Positions 20,125 to 31,240 of a stretch of DNA of 64,000 nucleotides are shown piece after piece. The stretch covers positions 10,111,103 through 10,175,102 of the forward strand of contig JABAKD010000024.1 of assembly GCA_012845835.1 (NCBI GenBank). Reading direction: 5' to 3'. The notes under the pieces are model-generated. The model saw only the letters and a program-made list of their open reading frames with translations. It did not search any database and was not told the DNA's origin. This DNA comes from Undaria pinnatifida (taxonomy: Eukaryota; Sar; Phaeophyceae; Laminariales; Alariaceae). Positions within the stretch are counted from its first letter, which is position 1. Every line of letters starts with the position of its first letter. The translations under genes were made by a program, and so were the position numbers.

Positions 20125-20172
20125 TGATTTCCCGGAGGTGTCGCAAGTTGGAGAGGGGGAACAAAGCCGTTC
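20125..20172 (+). repeat. Dispersed repeat with TCGCAAGTTGG core
   Basis: ATTTCCCGGAGGTGTCGCAAG then TTGGAGAGGGGGAAC, matching the copy at 18965-19025 up to and including a CGTTCCT word. Confidence 0.45.
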
Positions 20173-20484
20173 CTACTTGTGTACCTGGTATCATACTTGT
20201 ATAAGCTAGTAGTCGTGGCCACCGGGCAAGAACGCAGAACATTAACAAAAAAGAAACGGTTGAAAACTAAAGGAAAATGTTACGTCACCGGGAAAGTAAC
20301 CGGAGAAGTGCACCGTACAGCTCACACGATTTTATTGCTACATCGGTCTGTTATGGTGGCTGATCAGGGCATGCGATCGTTTGCTCACGCAGGAACGCCA
20401 TCTGGGTTCCGATCAGTAAGCGCTAAACATTTCGTATGCCGTTGACGGCCATACCCCTGCGGATTATTTCATGGTGGGGTTCCC

Positions 20485-20640
20485 TCTACAGCGCCGGTTA
20501 AATAGTGTTTCAATCCAGTATAGTGCCGGTGAATCGCCTGGCACAACTGGAAGCCGCTATATTGCGAGTAGTACATGCCAGAATCGGCACTATACTCAAT
20601 AGTGCCGGTGTCCGGTATACTGCCGACGTTGTTGGTCGGC
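20485..20640. repeat. GCCGGTATAGTGCC-family dispersed repeat
   Basis: Contains CAGCGCCGGTTAAATAGTG, TATAGTGCCGGTGAA, ATAGTGCCGGTGTCCGGTAT and CGGCACAAACTGGCACC. The arrangement is palindromic in part. A further block lies at 21360-21430. Confidence 0.45.
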
Positions 20641-21899
20641 ACAAACTGGCACCAAATGGAGACGACTACTGATACAATGTATAAGGGCGTGGGTATGATC
20701 TACAGAGCTGTTGTACTTACCTTTTTTTCATATTTGTTTCTCTGTTGTGCTTATTTTGAAATAATACCGTTCACGAGCTTTGCTGCAGCTTTTTGGAAGA
20801 GTTGATTTTCGAACATGTGATTGAAAACCGCCACAGCAGTTGGCAACGGAGTACTCGTATAGCGTATTTGCAGCTATGTGACAGTGTAGTTTCTACATGA
20901 GGACATCTACGGCAGTCCTCCAAAGTTTCCATGGTCGAGTTTATGATACATTTTCATTTGTGATACCCCAACCCAGGTGTACTTTTGTAAAATCTCCATA
21001 GACTATATATCAAGGAAATAATGTGTGTACTGCTGTGCTACTTGCTTGTCCCTTGATACTAAAATACAGGATTCTCTAGTTTGTTCCTCACCGTCAACCA
21101 TCAACCTTTTTTCTAAGCCAGTTTTAGGGCATTAAAAATCCTTGGTGCAACGGCAAAGAAAAGGTTTTTACGCTGTCGCATGCACACGGACTGAATTTTT
21201 CACGGTATGCCGTTTTCTGGCAAGAGTCTGCGTTGTAAGTGGAGTCGTTTCAATAACTAACATGCCTGGCGTATCGTACTTCAATGTCCTCGTTATACCT
21301 AATTTTGGCAAATTTTCCTACATACCCTAAAGAGTCCATCGTACGACGGACGGAAGCACTGGCACTATAGTCTACATACGTACTTGTAGCGGAAACCGGC
21401 CCTATATAGCGGCAACCGGCACTACTCCACGCATATATACTGCCACTGCGGCGCTGATTGTTCCCACCTTGTGTCAAAGACGGGTTTCTTGTGTGTGGCG
21501 AGTCACCAAGGGTGAATAATGAAGTGCAATTATACAACATCATTATTAAGATTCCCCCGATGCGCACCGTCTTGTGGCCACTACAGCGAATGCCCCCAAC
21601 TCGCCAAAGCACTCACCGAGCACCCGAGGCAACGGACACAAGACATGGCAGTAGCCCACAGCCTGCTATTATCGCAATCCCCGCGACCTAACTACAGCAA
21701 GCAGCTCGATGTGAGCGCCCCCCGGTGCCAAAACATTGTTGGCAAAAAATGACACCTCGGGGCGTTCTCAGAGGTGATGTTATGTCTCCACACAGCCAGA
21801 AAAAAGAAAAACTCGGGGCCCGGGGTGTTGGTCTCTTCTTTTTCTGTTCGGGGCACACCCACCGGACGAACACACCAATACGCACTTTCCCGCGGACCT
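20640..21899. other. Stretch left of the gypsy element
   Basis: No gene was seen. The last few hundred bases may already be the 5' part of the gypsy element, but I could not find a 5' LTR. Confidence 0.3.
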
Positions 21900-24800
21900 C
21901 TGGCGCTGGAATCTATGATATCGGGCCTAAACATCAATCAGATATCAACGAAAAAACATTCAAGACGCAGAAGAAGGGCGGTTGGAGAAGCGAGCGTTTG
22001 ACTGCCGAACAAAGAGTTTCGTTCTTGCGCGTCTGGCACCGCCTGCCGAGGCGTCTGCGCGAAATGCCTTTCGACTTACATAGCCCGGAGTGGACCCCCT
22101 GCGGCTATCGAGGAACTAAGCGACGTCCTCCGCGAATTCCCGGATGTTTTTTCCAGCTCCAAACGGATTTCGGCTCCTGCTCTCGGATGCCCTTCGAAAT
22201 TTCGGTACCGGAGGGCATTGCGCTTGTCCCTTCCCGGCCACATGGCATCGACCTGATTTTGGCCAAAGAGGTGGGCGCCACCCTCAATCAGTACCTCCCT
22301 GCCGGTCTGATCCAACACTCGACTTCGCCATACTCGAGCCCTCTGGTGGTCGTCCCAAAACCATCTGGCGGGGTTCGGATCACTGTTAACTAAAAGAAGC
22401 TCAACAACACTAGCAGACTCAGCCAGCTGCCCATCCCGCGCGTGGGTCAGGTCCTGGGCTCTTTGGGCAAGGGACGCGTTTTCTCGCTTTTCGACCTAGT
22501 GTCGTCGTTTCACCAGATAACCGCCCACAAGAACACAGTTACACTCACGGCATTCTGCACCCCCACGGGCCTTCGCGGGTGGCTGGTTTTGCCTTAGGGC
22601 AGCAGCGCATCGCCTGGTTGGTTCGTGAAGGTGATCAACGAGGTTACCAAGGGCTTGGAACAGGTTGCGGCATACCTGGACGATGTGATCGTGTTCGATT
22701 CAGACCCGTCGACCCACGTTAAAGCCATCGGTGCCCTCTTCGAGCGACTGCGCAAGAACAACCTCAAGCTCTCCCCCATGAAAGCCAGACTCGGCGTGAC
22801 AGACGCCGATTTCCTGGGCCACTCCATCTCGCCCGCGGGCGTGTGCCCAAACGCCGAGAAAGTATCGGCTTCGACTCTCATGCCCATGCCGCGCGACCTG
22901 AAGCAGCTGCGCTCTCTCCTAGGTGGCCTTTCGTACTACCGAAAGTCTTCAGATATGTCCAAACGGATTTAGCCAATCACGCCCCTCCTCAAAAAGGGCG
23001 TCAAAGTCTTGTTCACGCCGAGCATGGAAGTCATCGTGCGTGACATGCTCGCGGTGCTCGCCGCTCCGCCGGTCCTGGTCTTCCCCGATTGGGACGCCGT
23101 GGAGGGCGGCTCCCGCCCTTTTCAGGTGCACTGCGACGCCAGCATTGACGGTTTTGGCGCTACGCTAGAGCAAGAACAACCCGACGGCTTCGTGAGGCCC
23201 ATTGCTTATGTTAGCCGCGCTACCCTCGACTCGGAAAGGCATTGGACGCCGCCCGATTTGGAAGGAGGCAGCATCGTATGGGCGAACAAGCGCCTTTGAG
23301 GCTACCTTTGGGGCACGAAGTTTCGCATTTTCTCGGACCGCAAGACTCGGGAAAATATAGGAAAAATTGGAGACCACAACGCGCGAGTCCAGAGGTGGCT
23401 CGAGCATCTCACTGTGTTTGACTACACGTTACTAGAGTACCGATGGTAATGCTGACTTCGTCTCGCGGTTACCACAGCCGGCGACTGAGCACGACCGCAG
23501 CGGTTCTAGCCGCCCCCCCCCTGTCGACGATGACGCCATATACCTCGTCAGGGCTTGCGGCCTGCTCACCCCGTCCACATCGATCCCCCGGTATTATTTG
23601 CTTGGGTGGGCTGGTGCCCCACCCCGATAGCGCCGTCTTGGGTGAGCTCCCCGTTACCTCCACTGACTTTCGCGACTTTCGCGCACACGGGCCACGTATG
23701 AGGATTGACGACCTTTCTGCTCCTACCGGGAGATTCGTCGCCTGTGTTTCTGCTTTCGTCGGTACCGGTGATGACCGCCTCGGCCGCGCGCCATATTGGC
23801 CTGCCGCCGACGACACTCTCACTCCAGTTTTCGCGGTGCCCTGCGGGGCTACCCCGCCAGACTTAGCCCCGCGGGCCCCTACGCCCCCACCGGAGGCTTC
23901 AGTGGCACCGCTGCCTACGGGCCGCATCTCCACTCGGACGCGCCGAAGAACAGCCGCTGCGGCCGGCGCTGCGAAGTCTGCCGTTGACTATGGTTTCGGA
24001 CCTGGCAGGGTTCCGCGGACGTCTTCCTCTCGGGTCGATCCTCCGCCGCGCGTTTCGCGACCTCGGCTGTCTTTGCTGCCGCCCCGAGCGAATCTGGAGC
24101 CCCAACGCCTGTCCCGACGGTACTCATGCCGTCTGACCGCGACCGAACGGAGCCTTTGGGTCTTCCGCCTTCAGGGCTCTCGACGCCTTCGAAGTCCCCT
24201 CCGCCCCTCCGGCCGTTTTGGACGCTCTCGGCGCTGCTGCCGAACCACACTTGGGTGATTCCGCTGCGCGTTATTGGCACGTTGATTGAGAGAGGGAGAA
24301 ACTTGCAGAGCCTACGTGCTACGCCGCCATACAATACATTCTCCTCGGCCGGCCACTGGCTTCGCCCACCGAAGTCTTGACGCGTTCCCCCTCACACCAG
24401 CGCCACCCCTTCTCGGGGATCCAGGAGCTCGCTGGCAAAGGCCACCTCATATTATACTACGACGAGGACAGTGCCCTCCGTGTCCGTAGTCCAACCCCTG
24501 CCCACTACTCCTTACGGCCTGCGGGGCGCGCGACTTGCCTTTTGGGCGACGAACTACTCCGTATTTTCGTGCCGCTACTCATGCGCTCTTGGATCATGCA
24601 AGCATGCTATTCGACTGCTTCCTGCCATCTAGGTACGGCACGCACACTTCGCATGCTCGAGCGTTTCTATTGGTGGATAGGAATGAGCATATGCCCCCGC
24701 TGGTGGTTGCGTCATTGCTTGAAGTGCCAAGCGCGGAAGACACCGCGACTGACGGTTCGATGGCCCGTCATTTTTATTCCCGTCCCTCCGGGGCCGGGCA

Positions 24801-26480
24801 TTGTGGCAAGCGTGGACTATTAGGGCCATTGCCGGTCACGCCCCGGGGTAATACCTAGATGTTGCTTTTCACCGACCGCTTTAGCCGTCGTACGGATATG
24901 TTCGTCGTCACCGCCGCGAAATTTACAGCTATAGGCACGGCCAAGATCCTTAGCAACCGGTACATTCCCCTTCGGGGGTGTCCACGTAGCATCCTCTCGG
25001 ACAACGGCCTCCAGTTCTTCTTCAAGCTTTCCCACGTCGTATATAATCTCCTTGTTGTTCGAAAAATCGCGACCAGCTCCTACCATCCAAGCGGCAACAG
25101 TGGTGTGGAGCGCGTTAACCACACAATGGCCCAAATGCTGGATATGGCCGTCAACGAACGCCAAGACGATTGGGACGCGCAGTTGCCGCACGTGGAGTTC
25201 GCCTATGACAATTCGGTCAGTACCGCCACTACCTGGCCCCCAACGAGATTCACATGGGCAGGCTCCCGCACCTCCCTCTCACTATTTTCGACCGCTCCGG
25301 GGTCGCCGGCCGTCAGAGCCTGGCCCGTGACCACCTCGCATACTGCGACCTGGCGTCAGAATTCCAAAAGTGCGCCAACGACATTAATCGCAAGATGCAT
25401 GCCTTAACAGTTTCCTGTGTGGAACGGCAAAACTCAGCCCTCTCGGACGCTTTGCTCCAGGTTCCTAACTTCGTTGTGGGTAATTGGGTTTGGCTGTATA
25501 ATACGACCTCCACTATTCGCCAAGGCGCGAAAGCCGGCACGGATGCAAAGGTACTCAAGGCCAAATTCGCGCTAAATTGGACGGGTCCCTACAAAATCCT
25601 TGCCGTCGGCCCCAGCCCCTTTAGCGACACATCGGACGGTCCCCCTCTCGGGGACAAGCTCCTCTATTTGGACCTCCCCACAGACATTCCCGGCGCGGAT
25701 GCGCCCGCCGCGTCTCCGTCGAGCGCTGCAAGCCCTGCACCAACCCCCACGACCACGGCGACATGCCTAAGTACCTTCCGGATGGGTTGAGTAGTACGTG
25801 CTCAACAATTTTACGACCCCCCCCCCATATAACGTGACCCAAGACGACGTGTCGGTGCCCCTCCAGCGGGTAGAGGTGGAGAGGATGACCGACATGGCGA
25901 CCGATGGCCATCAATGGCCATCAATGGCCATCAATGGCTCCGTGGTAGGGATGGGGTCATCGCCGTGATGTGATGTACGAGAGGGCTCTCCCGTCCGTCG
26001 TGGGAACGGGAGATAGACCTCCAGCTCTCACGCTGGCAGATCTTGCTCTACTGGACTGCCACTCTGAACCAACACCGCCAGACCAACCGCCTGTATCGAC
26101 AGATGCGCATAGGAGCTGCACATAGGGAGCTTTTCCGTGCTAACGGCGAACGTTTCTTGGCACCTGGTTACGGCTGCGTGCCACGCGCTTACTGGTTGCG
26201 CCACTACATCACTACAGCACTACAGCACCACGGTGCTCCTCAAGGGGGCCCATGCTTGGTACAAAGCCGATGACGGCTTGTGGTGGCTTAGGAAAATCAG
26301 CGCTCGCACATCCATCGGCGGGGAATATTTGGTACGTTTTCTAGACGACCCGGGACCGATCAAGCTTCCGCTCTCTCTGGCTCACTACACGACTTCGACA
26401 GGAGGTGTTCAAGGTTCCTGGTGCCTTCAACTTGGTCGGGGTACATCACCTGCACGCGGTATTCAAAGTAGCGACTAGTA
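21900..26480 (+). mobile_element. Ty3/gypsy LTR retrotransposon, broken, ends uncertain
   Basis: A fossil pol region lies in family order. Reverse transcriptase spans about 22.1-22.97 kb, with a YLDDVIVFD active-site motif and an LGHSISPAG connection. RNase H follows at 23.0-23.44 kb (HCDASIDGFG), then a spacer. Integrase runs about 24.4-25.3 kb, with an HH..CC-like zinc region (HCLKCQARK), a DNGLQFF core and HPSGNSGVERVN. A C-terminal region at 26.2-26.46 kb reads like a Tudor- or chromo-type fold (AWYKADDGLWWL, YLVRFLDDPGPIKLP). By eye it carries roughly half a dozen to ten breaks, so it is inactive and not young. Gag and protease were not recognised. The 3' untranslated part probably runs on to about 27.14 kb. 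Confidence 0.8.
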
Positions 26481-27020
26481 CATCAATCTGGAGACACGGA
26501 CGTGGCTAGTTCACGTTCAGGCCACCGCTGCCCTCGAGTATTGTGATCCGGTTTTCCCGGTTTTGAATTTTCTTCTTCGGGGGGCATTCGTTTTTGTCCT
26601 GGGCTTTTGATTCAGCTTTGCTGGGGAGATTTTCCTGGCGATTCTTCGCCCGGTTTCGACGTCGACCCCGCAGGTTGGGGCACGATGTCCATTCCGCGCG
26701 CGCGAGTTGGGTTTCGTACGTAGCGCGTTTTGGTACGTTCTTGCGACCGCTTGGGGTTTTGCTCACGAGGTTTTTGACTCCTTTGCCTTCGACCCCAGCG
26801 CTCTCGCATTTAGTTGTTTTTCCCTCTTTTTCTGCATAGTTCCCGTTTTCCCTTTTTTCTGGTCCCGATTCCCTCGCTAATCTGCGAAGGTGATAGCTAT
26901 CGCGCCTGTCGATCCCGCCATTTGCTGGAGTGTTCTGTACCTTTTTTTTCACGGTTTCTGCTCTTCGTTTGAGGTTTTCTGCCGTAGCATTTTCGCTGAG
27001 GCTTCGTAGCCTCGCAGGGT

Positions 27021-27140
27021 AGAGGTGTGGGAGTAGGTTGTGAAGAGCCGCATCTTCGAGTCATGTTTTAGACGGTGGAACCGGTGCTTCCCCGAATCTT
27101 CCATATTTCTGCATATACGGCTCATCAGGGTGGGCTAATG
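27021..27140 (+). mobile_element. Pre-LTR sequence and polypurine tract of the gypsy family
   Basis: From AGAGGTGTGGGAGTAGG to CAGGGTGGGCTAATG this matches 28813-28930 closely. In the second copy it is followed directly by an LTR-like repeat that starts TGTTAA. Here the first bases TGTT are followed by a foldback element instead. Confidence 0.5.
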
Positions 27141-27242
27141 TTTGTTGGTTATATAGCACTACCCACTGGCCCACGCAGTCAGTTATATAGCACTACCCAC
27201 TGGCCCACGTACTCACTGATGACGTGGGCCAGTCACTGACTA
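27141..27242. repeat. Partial tRNA-like arms forming a long palindrome with 27243-27282
   Basis: TTATATAGCACTACCCACTGG is present twice (27150-27210) and its inverse once at 27245-27275, flanked by TTGGT / ACCAA. The DNA can fold into a hairpin with a stem of about 40 bp. Confidence 0.65.
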
Positions 27243-27531
27243 CGTGGGCCAGTGGGTAGTGCTATATAACCAACAAAAGACATGTTTGGGAGTCCGCCAT
27301 TTGACTCTCACCGACTTCGTAACAGGGGTGTCCGGGGCTCTCTCCCCTTGCCACGCACTACCGTAGTACTCAGGAGCAAACTATCATAACCGTTCACGTC
27401 TCCAGCGCGCACACTCGCAAAGACGTTATTTCATTTTTGCTTTTCCGGGGAAAAATTGGCAATACGAAGTCGGTGAGACTCGAACCCATTTGTTGGCTAT
27501 GTAGACCTACCCACTGAGATACGTCGTCACG
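27243..27531 (-). mobile_element. Foldback element with tRNA-like inverted ends, copy 1
   Basis: The right end (27466-27531, minus strand) has a Pol III A-box-like TATCTCAGTGGGTAGG and a B-box GGGTTCGAGTCTC, ending CACCGACTTC. The left end (27243-27320, plus) has CCAGTGGGTAGTGC and the same CACCGACTTCG end, with a degraded B-box. The body between (CTCTCTCCCC, CACTACCGTAGT, CGTCTCCAGCGCGCAC) is the inverse of the body at 48567-48715. The two tRNA-like ends point outward-in, like TIRs. Confidence 0.55.
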
Positions 27532-27566
27532 TGACCTGGGGAGAGAGCCCCGGAGATCCCTGTTAC

Positions 27567-27649
27567 GAAGTCGGTGAGAGTCAATTGACGGACTCGCAAA
27601 CAGATATTTTGCTGGTTATATAGCACTACCCACTGGTCCACGTATTCAC
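27567..27649 (-). repeat. Extra tRNA-like end beside the foldback element
   Basis: Starts GAAGTCGGTGAGAG and ends GGTTATATAGCACTACCCAC. It is preceded by a short piece of body (GGGGAGAGAGCCCC). Confidence 0.5.
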
Positions 27650-27659
27650 CTATATAACC

Positions 27660-28287
27660 AACAGTGTTAACTATGGTATTCCCGTGGGAGCCTAACAAGG
27701 CGTAAGATATAGTATACGGCTGGATATTAAAAGGGTTCACATGCCTTTCAAGGCATGTGCGTATAGGTAAAAGGGGATGATGCTTTTGCCTCGCGGAATT
27801 GAACGCCATTCAGTTCGTCCGTGGCGTGTGTGGAACTAAGACAAGAGCTTATCTAGTACCAGTGAGTGACCAACGTGGGACCTGCCCAGCAGAGAAACCT
27901 GCAAAGGGTGTAACAGCCCCTTAATCTTTTTATATTGCGCCGTTCGCCGCCGGGGGCAAGCACCCCCTCCAAAGTAAAAAAAAAAGGGTTGTTGGGATAA
28001 TTCTTCTGCTTCTGGTATGCTTTATCGTATGTATATTATATGTGTTCGTTGTGTATTTGCCGGCAGGAGCGCCGAGATGGTCCGTGGTTTCAAGTTGATG
28101 GAAATGTTTTCAATGTGAACAAATAAAAACAACAACAACGAACGGGAGAACAACAGCAACAACAATAATAACAATGTTGCCGGAGAGTCGTTCTGAGGTC
28201 GACTATTATTATTATCACCGCTAATGTTATTCTTTGACGAAATCGCCGGTTTTGAAGCCAGAGCTCTCGGCCGTGTCTTTCTGCTGA
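27660..28287. other. Unassigned stretch
   Basis: AAC-rich DNA at 28125-28175 is the only repeat seen. Confidence 0.3.
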
Positions 28288-28291
28288 ATAC

Positions 28292-29204
28292 TGTTAAGAT
28301 ACGGCCTCGAAAGGCCTGCAATTATCCGTATTGAGAAAATTTAGATGGGTTTCGTATGATAAGGTTGGCGTTTTATATTCGGGATAGTCAGGAAATAGAT
28401 CGGAGGCACGTGCCTCCGGTCTCAGAAGCTATTCGGGGCTCTGGTGGAATCGAATGTAACAACATCTCTACGAAGGCTAAGAAAGTGAGCGCGCTCCGAG
28501 GACCAGCTCAATTGGCAGGCCTGCAGGGGACAATCTGTGTCCCCGCCCAATACTCTTACAATATGGCGTCGACGGCAGGACCGCTTCGTCATAGTGCCTT
28601 TTCTGTGGTCGGTTTGCCGTAGAGCCTTTCCTGCCCCCCCCCCGCTACACCGGCGATATGCGGCAGGTTCTAGAGCCTCTTCTGCCCCCCCCCGCCACAC
28701 CGGCGGTACGCGGCAGGTTTTTGATGGGTGGCTTTCGCATTGATGTAGGGTCTGCGTTGCCTTCAACTGCTTTCTTCGCGTGTTCCTGGCTCCATAGCCA
28801 GACCGTTAGTCTAGAGGTGTGGGAGTGGGTTTTGAGGAGCCGCATCTTCGACTCATGGTCTAGTTCGTAGAATCGGAGTTTCCCCGAATCTTCCATACTT
28901 TTACATATTCGGCTCGTCAGGGTGGGCTAGTGTTAATACACGGCCTCGAAAGGCCTGTAATTATCCGTATCATTGACATATTTGGATGGGTTTGGTATGA
29001 TAAGGTTGGCGTTTTATATTCGGGATAGTCAGGAAATAGATCGGAGGCACGTGCCTCCGATCTCAGAAGCCATCCGGGGCTCTGGTGCAATCGAATAAAG
29101 CTACGTCTCAACGAAGAAGGCTAAGAAAGTGAATACGCTTCGAGGACCTGCTCAATTGGCGGACCTGCAGGGGACAATCTGTGTCCCCGCCCAATACCCT
29201 TAAA
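28292..29204 (+). mobile_element. Small non-coding LTR element (TRIM-like), looks whole
   Basis: Two direct repeats, 28292-28560 and 28931-29204, both begin TGTTAA and end near CTTACA/CTTAAA. They differ at about 10% of positions by eye, which suggests an old insertion. The interior is only about 370 bp and non-coding. Its last 118 bp match the region just before the presumed LTR of the gypsy element (27021-27140), including a purine-rich AGGGTGGGCTAG before the second LTR. An ATAC flanks both sides and is likely the target-site duplication. Confidence 0.65.
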
Positions 29205-29320
29205 ATACGGTGCCCCTCGCCACCCCGACATCATCGTTCGATAGTCCTTTGAAAACAAGAAAAAAAAGATAATGTGTTTTTTTTTTTTTTCCATTGCATC
29301 CTTCCTCGTATTGAGCAGCC

Positions 29321-29520
29321 ATGAAGCGTTCGTTAAAGAAAATCACCGGTTTTGGGTGGGGGCTATCGCAGAATCAGCCCGGTATGCATGCCTTGGATTT
29401 GCGTGACCGCCCCGTGTTGGGCGTAAAAAAGAACAACCGAAAAACTAACACACCACTCCGGGACGAACTCAAAAAAAGTAGGGAGGAGGGGCACAAAAAA
29501 GACGAGCTTTTAGCCCGGGG
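29321..29520 (+). CDS. Short open frame, unrecognised, possibly a first exon
   Basis: An ATG in good context (GCAGCCATGAAG) opens a basic, hydrophilic frame: MKRSLKKITGFGWGLSQNQP, later LRDELKKSREEGHKKDELL. It looks more like coding sequence than its surroundings, but I know no family for it. No donor site with clear support was found, and the frame later runs into a poly-G tract. It could be an element remnant. Confidence 0.25.
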
Positions 29521-29559
29521 CGTTATAATCTTTCTGTGCTCTTCCCGGCGTTTTTTCTT

Positions 29560-29594
29560 CGGGGGGGGAGGCGGGGGGGGGGGGGGGGGGGGGT
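29560..29594 (+). repeat. Poly-G tract
   Basis: Some 30 G with one C and one A. The length is probably unreliable. Confidence 0.7.
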
Positions 29595-29699
29595 TGTTCA
29601 CAAGACCCAGGGCGTTCACAGAGGATGTTATGGTGTTCAGCCGTTGTTTCGTTTACAGAGGTCCTAGTTTCGTGCCTGGTACCCAGTAGTTATTTTTTA

Positions 29700-31240
29700 C
29701 GATAGTTAACGCATAATAATAGAGCGCGACCGCAATGTCCCATATATATCACGTTGACGTTGTACAGGACAGCCGCAACTGAGGTGTATACCTGGTATAT
29801 ACTAACTGCTGTGTTGTGGTGGTACTTTCTTGAACTCCCCAATCAACAACAATGAATGAGTTGGCACCCCGGCAGCCCCTTCTCCTGCTTTTTTACCAGC
29901 AACTTGGTCAAGCCTTCCTGGCAAGCGCCGGAAAAGGCGCCATTGCGCGCACATTGCGCCTACAGCGTACAACAGCAGTACGTGAACAATGGGAAGCGTC
30001 ATGGTGCGTACAACAGCAGTACAGCAGCAATAACAGTAGCATCATACACACCAATACATACAGCTAGTGGAAATCGCTATTATTTACCGTACAACAAGCA
30101 AGTCAGTGGTACAACAAGCAAGCAGTGGTACAACAAGACGCCGGGTCTGAGTGCCAGGCCCACGGCCCAGGTGTGACGGACATGGAGGTCATCTCTGGTT
30201 CGAATTTTGTTTTGACCACACGGGCTTCCACATGTATTGTGCTTGCGGGCAGTATTCTCGCAGCAGCGGGGAAATCGTTTCATGCTGTCGCGCTGCCGCG
30301 CTGCCGGGCTGTCGCTGTAACTGCCAGAAAATACTTGTAACTGCTGTCGCGGTCCATGGGTCGCAAATTTTCAATTTTGAGTTGAAGTTTGATTTTTTCC
30401 CTAGGTAAACATCCCAAACTATAATGTAAACTCCAAATTTGAATTGTTCAACCACCTCTCACCGCTTCTCGCTTCTTCTGCTGTGTGGGGTACTACGTTC
30501 ATGTCCGACTCGCTAGACGACCTCCTTGCTTCATGCCACCTCGTGTCAAGGTACAGTGCTGACTTCGCGATGGAAGATGAACGGTTGCTCCACAGCACAA
30601 GCGCCGATATCCTGCTATCTTTCCTGCTGTTGTGCGTAGGCCGAGCTCAAGCTTCTTGCTGGGTACCGCCCACGTAGCTACTGCTGTAGTACCGCCGTAC
30701 AGCACCGGTGGTCTCTCTGTAGTGCCAGTACGTGCCAGCCGACAATAGCGGCACTATACCGGACTCCGGCACTTTTAGGTATAGTAACGATACTGGTGAT
30801 AGTATTGCGGTGCGTCTTGTACTACTGTGAGCAAAAGTGATACCGGTACCAGGTACATATGTGTGCACAGCAGTATATGGTCCAAGCATGAGGCTTCGGT
30901 GTGCAAGACGCAAGACCCCTCGTATTACCAGCGAGTATTGAGAGCAACCGCCGTACCTTGTACTCGCTATTAGGGTGGATAGCGCGTTACGGTACTAGAC
31001 TTGATAGTTACGGGCTGAGGGTGTCTGCACAGATGTGGAGGCCTCAACTGCCCTCAATAATTCCTGTCTGTACAGATATAGAGGCCTCAACTGCCCTCAG
31101 TAGGGCGGTAGACCGCTCTATTGAGGGGTGAGCTGTGAATAAGCTGGTCACCGCCGTACTGTGGGTTTCAGTCATTCCGGGCTATAAATCTTATGAAGGG
31201 GGTGGTTGTAGAGTAAAATAATATATGGTTGTAGAGTAAA
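29700..31240. other. Unassigned stretch with a GCCGGTATAGTGCC-family repeat
   Basis: Words ACAACAGCAGTACG and ACAACAAGCA.GCAGTGGT recur at 29968-30130. GCACCGGTGGTC and GGCACTATACCGGACTCCGG lie at 30700-30790. GTCTGTACAGAT.TAGAGGCCTCAACTGCCCTCA is present twice at 31022-31100. Confidence 0.35.

Noticed and set aside
23443-24380. A separate host gene in the Pro/Arg-rich frames between RNase H and integrase
   Set aside because: It lies inside the gypsy element and is best read as its spacer region.
26506-26952. Minus-strand 148-residue Lys/Arg/Asn-rich protein
   Set aside because: It is antisense to the 3' part of the gypsy element and has no family resemblance.
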